DNA from: a bacterium | GTDB taxonomy: Bacteria > Myxococcota_A > UBA9160 > UBA6930 | Length of the DNA stretch: 33,267 nucleotides | NCBI GenBank assembly: GCA_024228115.1 | Contig: JAAETT010000578.1 | Location: 1 to 33,267, forward strand | Direction of reading: 5' to 3' | Part shown: one piece after another, positions 31,981 to 33,267 of the stretch | Layout of the letters: each line of letters starts with the position of its first letter | How positions within the stretch are numbered: the first letter of the stretch is position 1 | Notes under the pieces: model-generated | Seen by the model: only the letters and a program-made list of their open reading frames with translations | What the model was told of the DNA's origin: nothing | Database searches by the model: none | Translations under genes and position numbers: made by a program

Positions 31981-32496
31981 TCAGGACGCACGGTCGGCGC
32001 GCTTGGCGCCAGACGCGAAATCGTCCCTGGTAAACTGATAGAGCGTGCGGGCGCGGGCGACGGCCTCGAAGGGGACCTCGCGAGGCTCGCCGTCGACTTC
32101 GACCTCGATCACGCGACCGTCGAAGGCAAGCATCTTGCCCTTGAAACGGCGCCGACCCTCGACGGGGTGGCGGGTCTCGATCTTCACCTCTTGCCCACAG
32201 GCGTTGTGAAAATCTTTCTCTCGGGAAAGCGTGCGATCGAGCCCGGGCGAGGAAACCTCGAGCTGGTACTGGCTCTGCACCAGATCGGCAGCATCGAGAC
32301 CGACCGCGATCTCCCGCGACACGGCGACACAACGATCGATCGGAACCTTTCCATCGGACAGGGGCGTATCCACGACGACACGCACGGTCCAGGGGGAGCG
32401 CCCCTGCCGCAACTCGACGTCGACCAATTCCAGGCCGTGATCTGTGACGATCGGCTCGATCAAAGCTCGGTACCCATCCGGGATGTCCCGGTACAT
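31981..32496 (-). CDS. rimP: Ribosome maturation factor RimP
   Basis: RimP helps early assembly of the 30S subunit. With ATG 32496 (weak ribosome site AGGGG) it has 171 residues; a farther upstream start would add 24 unlikely residues. The N-terminal domain shows LIEPIVTDHGLELVDVELRQ, then VRVVVDTP and VSREIAVGLD, and the linking segment YQLEVSSPGLDRTLSREKDF is the family signature. The C-terminal SH3-like domain is complete. It is the first gene of the rimP-nusA-infB operon, with a promoter and terminator-like leader upstream. Confidence 0.95.
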   Translation of the reverse strand: MYRDIPDGYRALIEPIVTDHGLELVDVELRQGRSPWTVRVVVDTPLSDGKVPIDRCVAVSREIAVGLDAADLVQSQYQLEVSSPGLDRTLSREKDFHNACGQEVKIETRHPVEGRRRFKGKMLAFDGRVIEVEVDGEPREVPFEAVARARTLYQFTRDDFASGAKRADRAS

Positions 32497-32628
32497 GCTG
32501 CCCCTGTTCTGCCGGTTCCTGTCCTCGGCTTGACCAGACGAGAGCTGCTTCAAACCTTCCTGACACAAGAAGTGCGCTCAGGCGATAGCGATCCCCTTGC
32601 CTGGAAGCCCGAAACCAGCCCCACAAAC

Positions 32629-32652
32629 AAAAAAAGTGGACGGAGCGCCCAC
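32629..32652 (-). terminator. Intrinsic terminator in the rimP leader
   Basis: On the minus strand GTGGGC-GCTCC-GTCCAC (32636-32652) makes a six-pair stem with one G-T wobble and a five-base loop, followed at once by seven T (32629-32635). It sits about 130 bases upstream of the rimP start and downstream of the promoter-like site at 32689-32717. It could therefore be a leader attenuator of the operon or, less likely, the end of an upstream transcript. Confidence 0.6.
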
Positions 32653-32688
32653 CTCTTGCACACGCTTACACGCGCCCTAAGCCGGCGT

Positions 32689-32717
32689 AACCTATCCAAA
32701 CCATTGAGGTTTGGCAA
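32689..32717 (-). promoter_or_regulatory. Putative rimP-nusA-infB promoter with embedded inverted repeat
   Basis: On the minus strand TTGCCA (32712-32717, five of six to -35) is followed after 17 bases by TAGGTT (32689-32694, a weak -10). The spacer and -35 carry a perfect inverted repeat, CCAAACC-ATTGA-GGTTTGG (32696-32714), which could be an operator for a dimeric repressor. No other gene start lies between this site and rimP. Confidence 0.4.
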
Positions 32718-32987
32718 CCAGAACCCTTTCCACACAGAGCCCAATCCTCCCCGCGGGGGAGACCAATTGATTGCCACATTGAGGCACGCGACACCTGATG
32801 GCACGCACCGCCGCCTGCGCGGCGTCGCGGTTGGCCAGCCTGGCGCTCGCGGGCTGTTGAGGGGGATCGGTCGGGGCGTTCGGGAGTTCCTTCGATCCTG
32901 CGGGGCGTTTCCGGATGGCCAACGGACGGGTGCGGCGCCTTGGGCCCACATCTATGAGGCGGATGCCGGCTCTCGCCCGCGGGTCGG

Positions 32988-33267
32988 CTACACGGCGCTC
33001 GGGATCTCGGCCGGGTCGAGCCGCGGGCCAGCCTTCCGCCAGCCCTCGGCCAGGAGCCATGTATGTGGGTTGGCGATAGCCACCACGTTTCCCCCAGGTC
33101 GCTCCCGCGCCTGGGCGACGAGCCTTCCGGCAGAGCGCCGCCAGCCCTCGAACCAGCGCCCAGAGGATGCAGGATCGATTCGGGCCGTCCGAGGCTTCGT
33201 CTTCATGTGCCTACGAGCATTCAGAAGCACGTAGCGCATCGCATTCCGCACCTGGGTCGGCGTCCGC
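32988..33267 (-). CDS. REP-associated tyrosine transposase (Y1_Tnp), C-terminal part
   Basis: The window edge cuts this gene; only its last 93 codons are inside. The visible part reads TPTQVRNAMRYVLLNARRH, then IDPASSGRWFEGWRR, and NPHTWLLAEGWRKAG at the end. These blocks match the C-terminal region of HUH-type RAYT transposases common in Deltaproteobacteria (VRNA-YVLLN-RRH, DP-SS-WF-GW, TWLL--GW). The catalytic HUH motif and tyrosine would lie beyond 33267. RAYTs mobilise small palindromic REP elements, like the one at 16841-16939. The 270 bases between its stop and the rimP promoter hold no gene, only a small CTCCCC-GCG-GGGGAG hairpin (32747-32761). Confidence 0.75.
   Translation of the reverse strand, partial: RTPTQVRNAMRYVLLNARRHMKTKPRTARIDPASSGRWFEGWRRSAGRLVAQARERPGGNVVAIANPHTWLLAEGWRKAGPRLDPAEIPSAV

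Noticed and set aside
29839-33234. 1131-codon plus-strand open frame opposite infB, nusA and rimP
   Set aside because: It is the antisense of certain genes, with repetitive low-complexity composition from the IF-2 linker; no start signal or family.
1-33267. CRISPR array
   Set aside because: No regularly spaced repeats of 24-40 bases with unique spacers were seen; the short phased repeats are too close together.

Overview
The window has two parts: a mobile accessory segment (1 to about 12,400) and conserved chromosomal backbone (about 12,355 to the end). GC content is high throughout. The backbone order (rimP-nusA-infB-ylxP-rbfA-truB-rpsO-pnp-dut-cdsA-purF), a PilZ/DUF4388 protein, a PEP-CTERM-like tail and a REP-type transposase fit a free-living member of the former Deltaproteobacteria (Myxococcota, Desulfobacterota, Binatota and relatives). 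That placement is inferred from family resemblance only; no ribosomal RNA is present.

Positions 1-12,399 look like a complete integrative element in a tRNA-Gly(GCC) gene. A 17-bp piece of the tRNA (anticodon loop to variable loop) occurs at the very start of the window and again inside the intact tRNA at 12,383-12,399. Helically phased AGGTCGGGC repeats sit just inside both ends, as expected for integrase arm-type sites. A tyrosine integrase lies near the tRNA end. The right half (6,999-12,200) reads as one tightly coupled operon: an excisionase-like HTH protein, a DnaB-N-like protein, a DUF3987/YfjI replication protein, a small ORF, a second HTH protein, the integrase, and a last gene with a nucleoside-deoxyribosyltransferase-like fold that may be a defence effector. 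Seven copies of a 9-bp motif (CTGTCAGCA and its complement) lie at the end of the DUF3987 gene and look like an iteron-type origin. The left half carries accessory genes: a membrane peptide, an unknown helical protein, a PEGA lipoprotein, an HTH protein, a secreted protein, a zinc-ribbon protein, a serine recombinase, and a pair of unknown overlapping genes behind a structured leader.

The backbone begins with tRNA-Gly, a nucleotide-sugar dehydrogenase, pgsA and a lytic transglycosylase (all minus strand), then nadB on the plus strand. nadB converges on a PilZ/DUF4388 gene, and the gap between them is filled by a 99-bp near-perfect palindrome. From 32,700 leftward to 16,940 every gene is on the minus strand, mostly with overlaps or short gaps: translation and RNA-decay genes, then dUTPase, CDP-diglyceride synthase, PurF, a glutamine-synthetase-like ligase, a PuuD-like glutamine amidotransferase and the PilZ protein. 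The rimP leader holds a promoter-like site with an embedded inverted repeat and an intrinsic terminator. The right edge cuts a REP-associated tyrosine transposase, whose family may be responsible for palindromes such as the one at 16,841.
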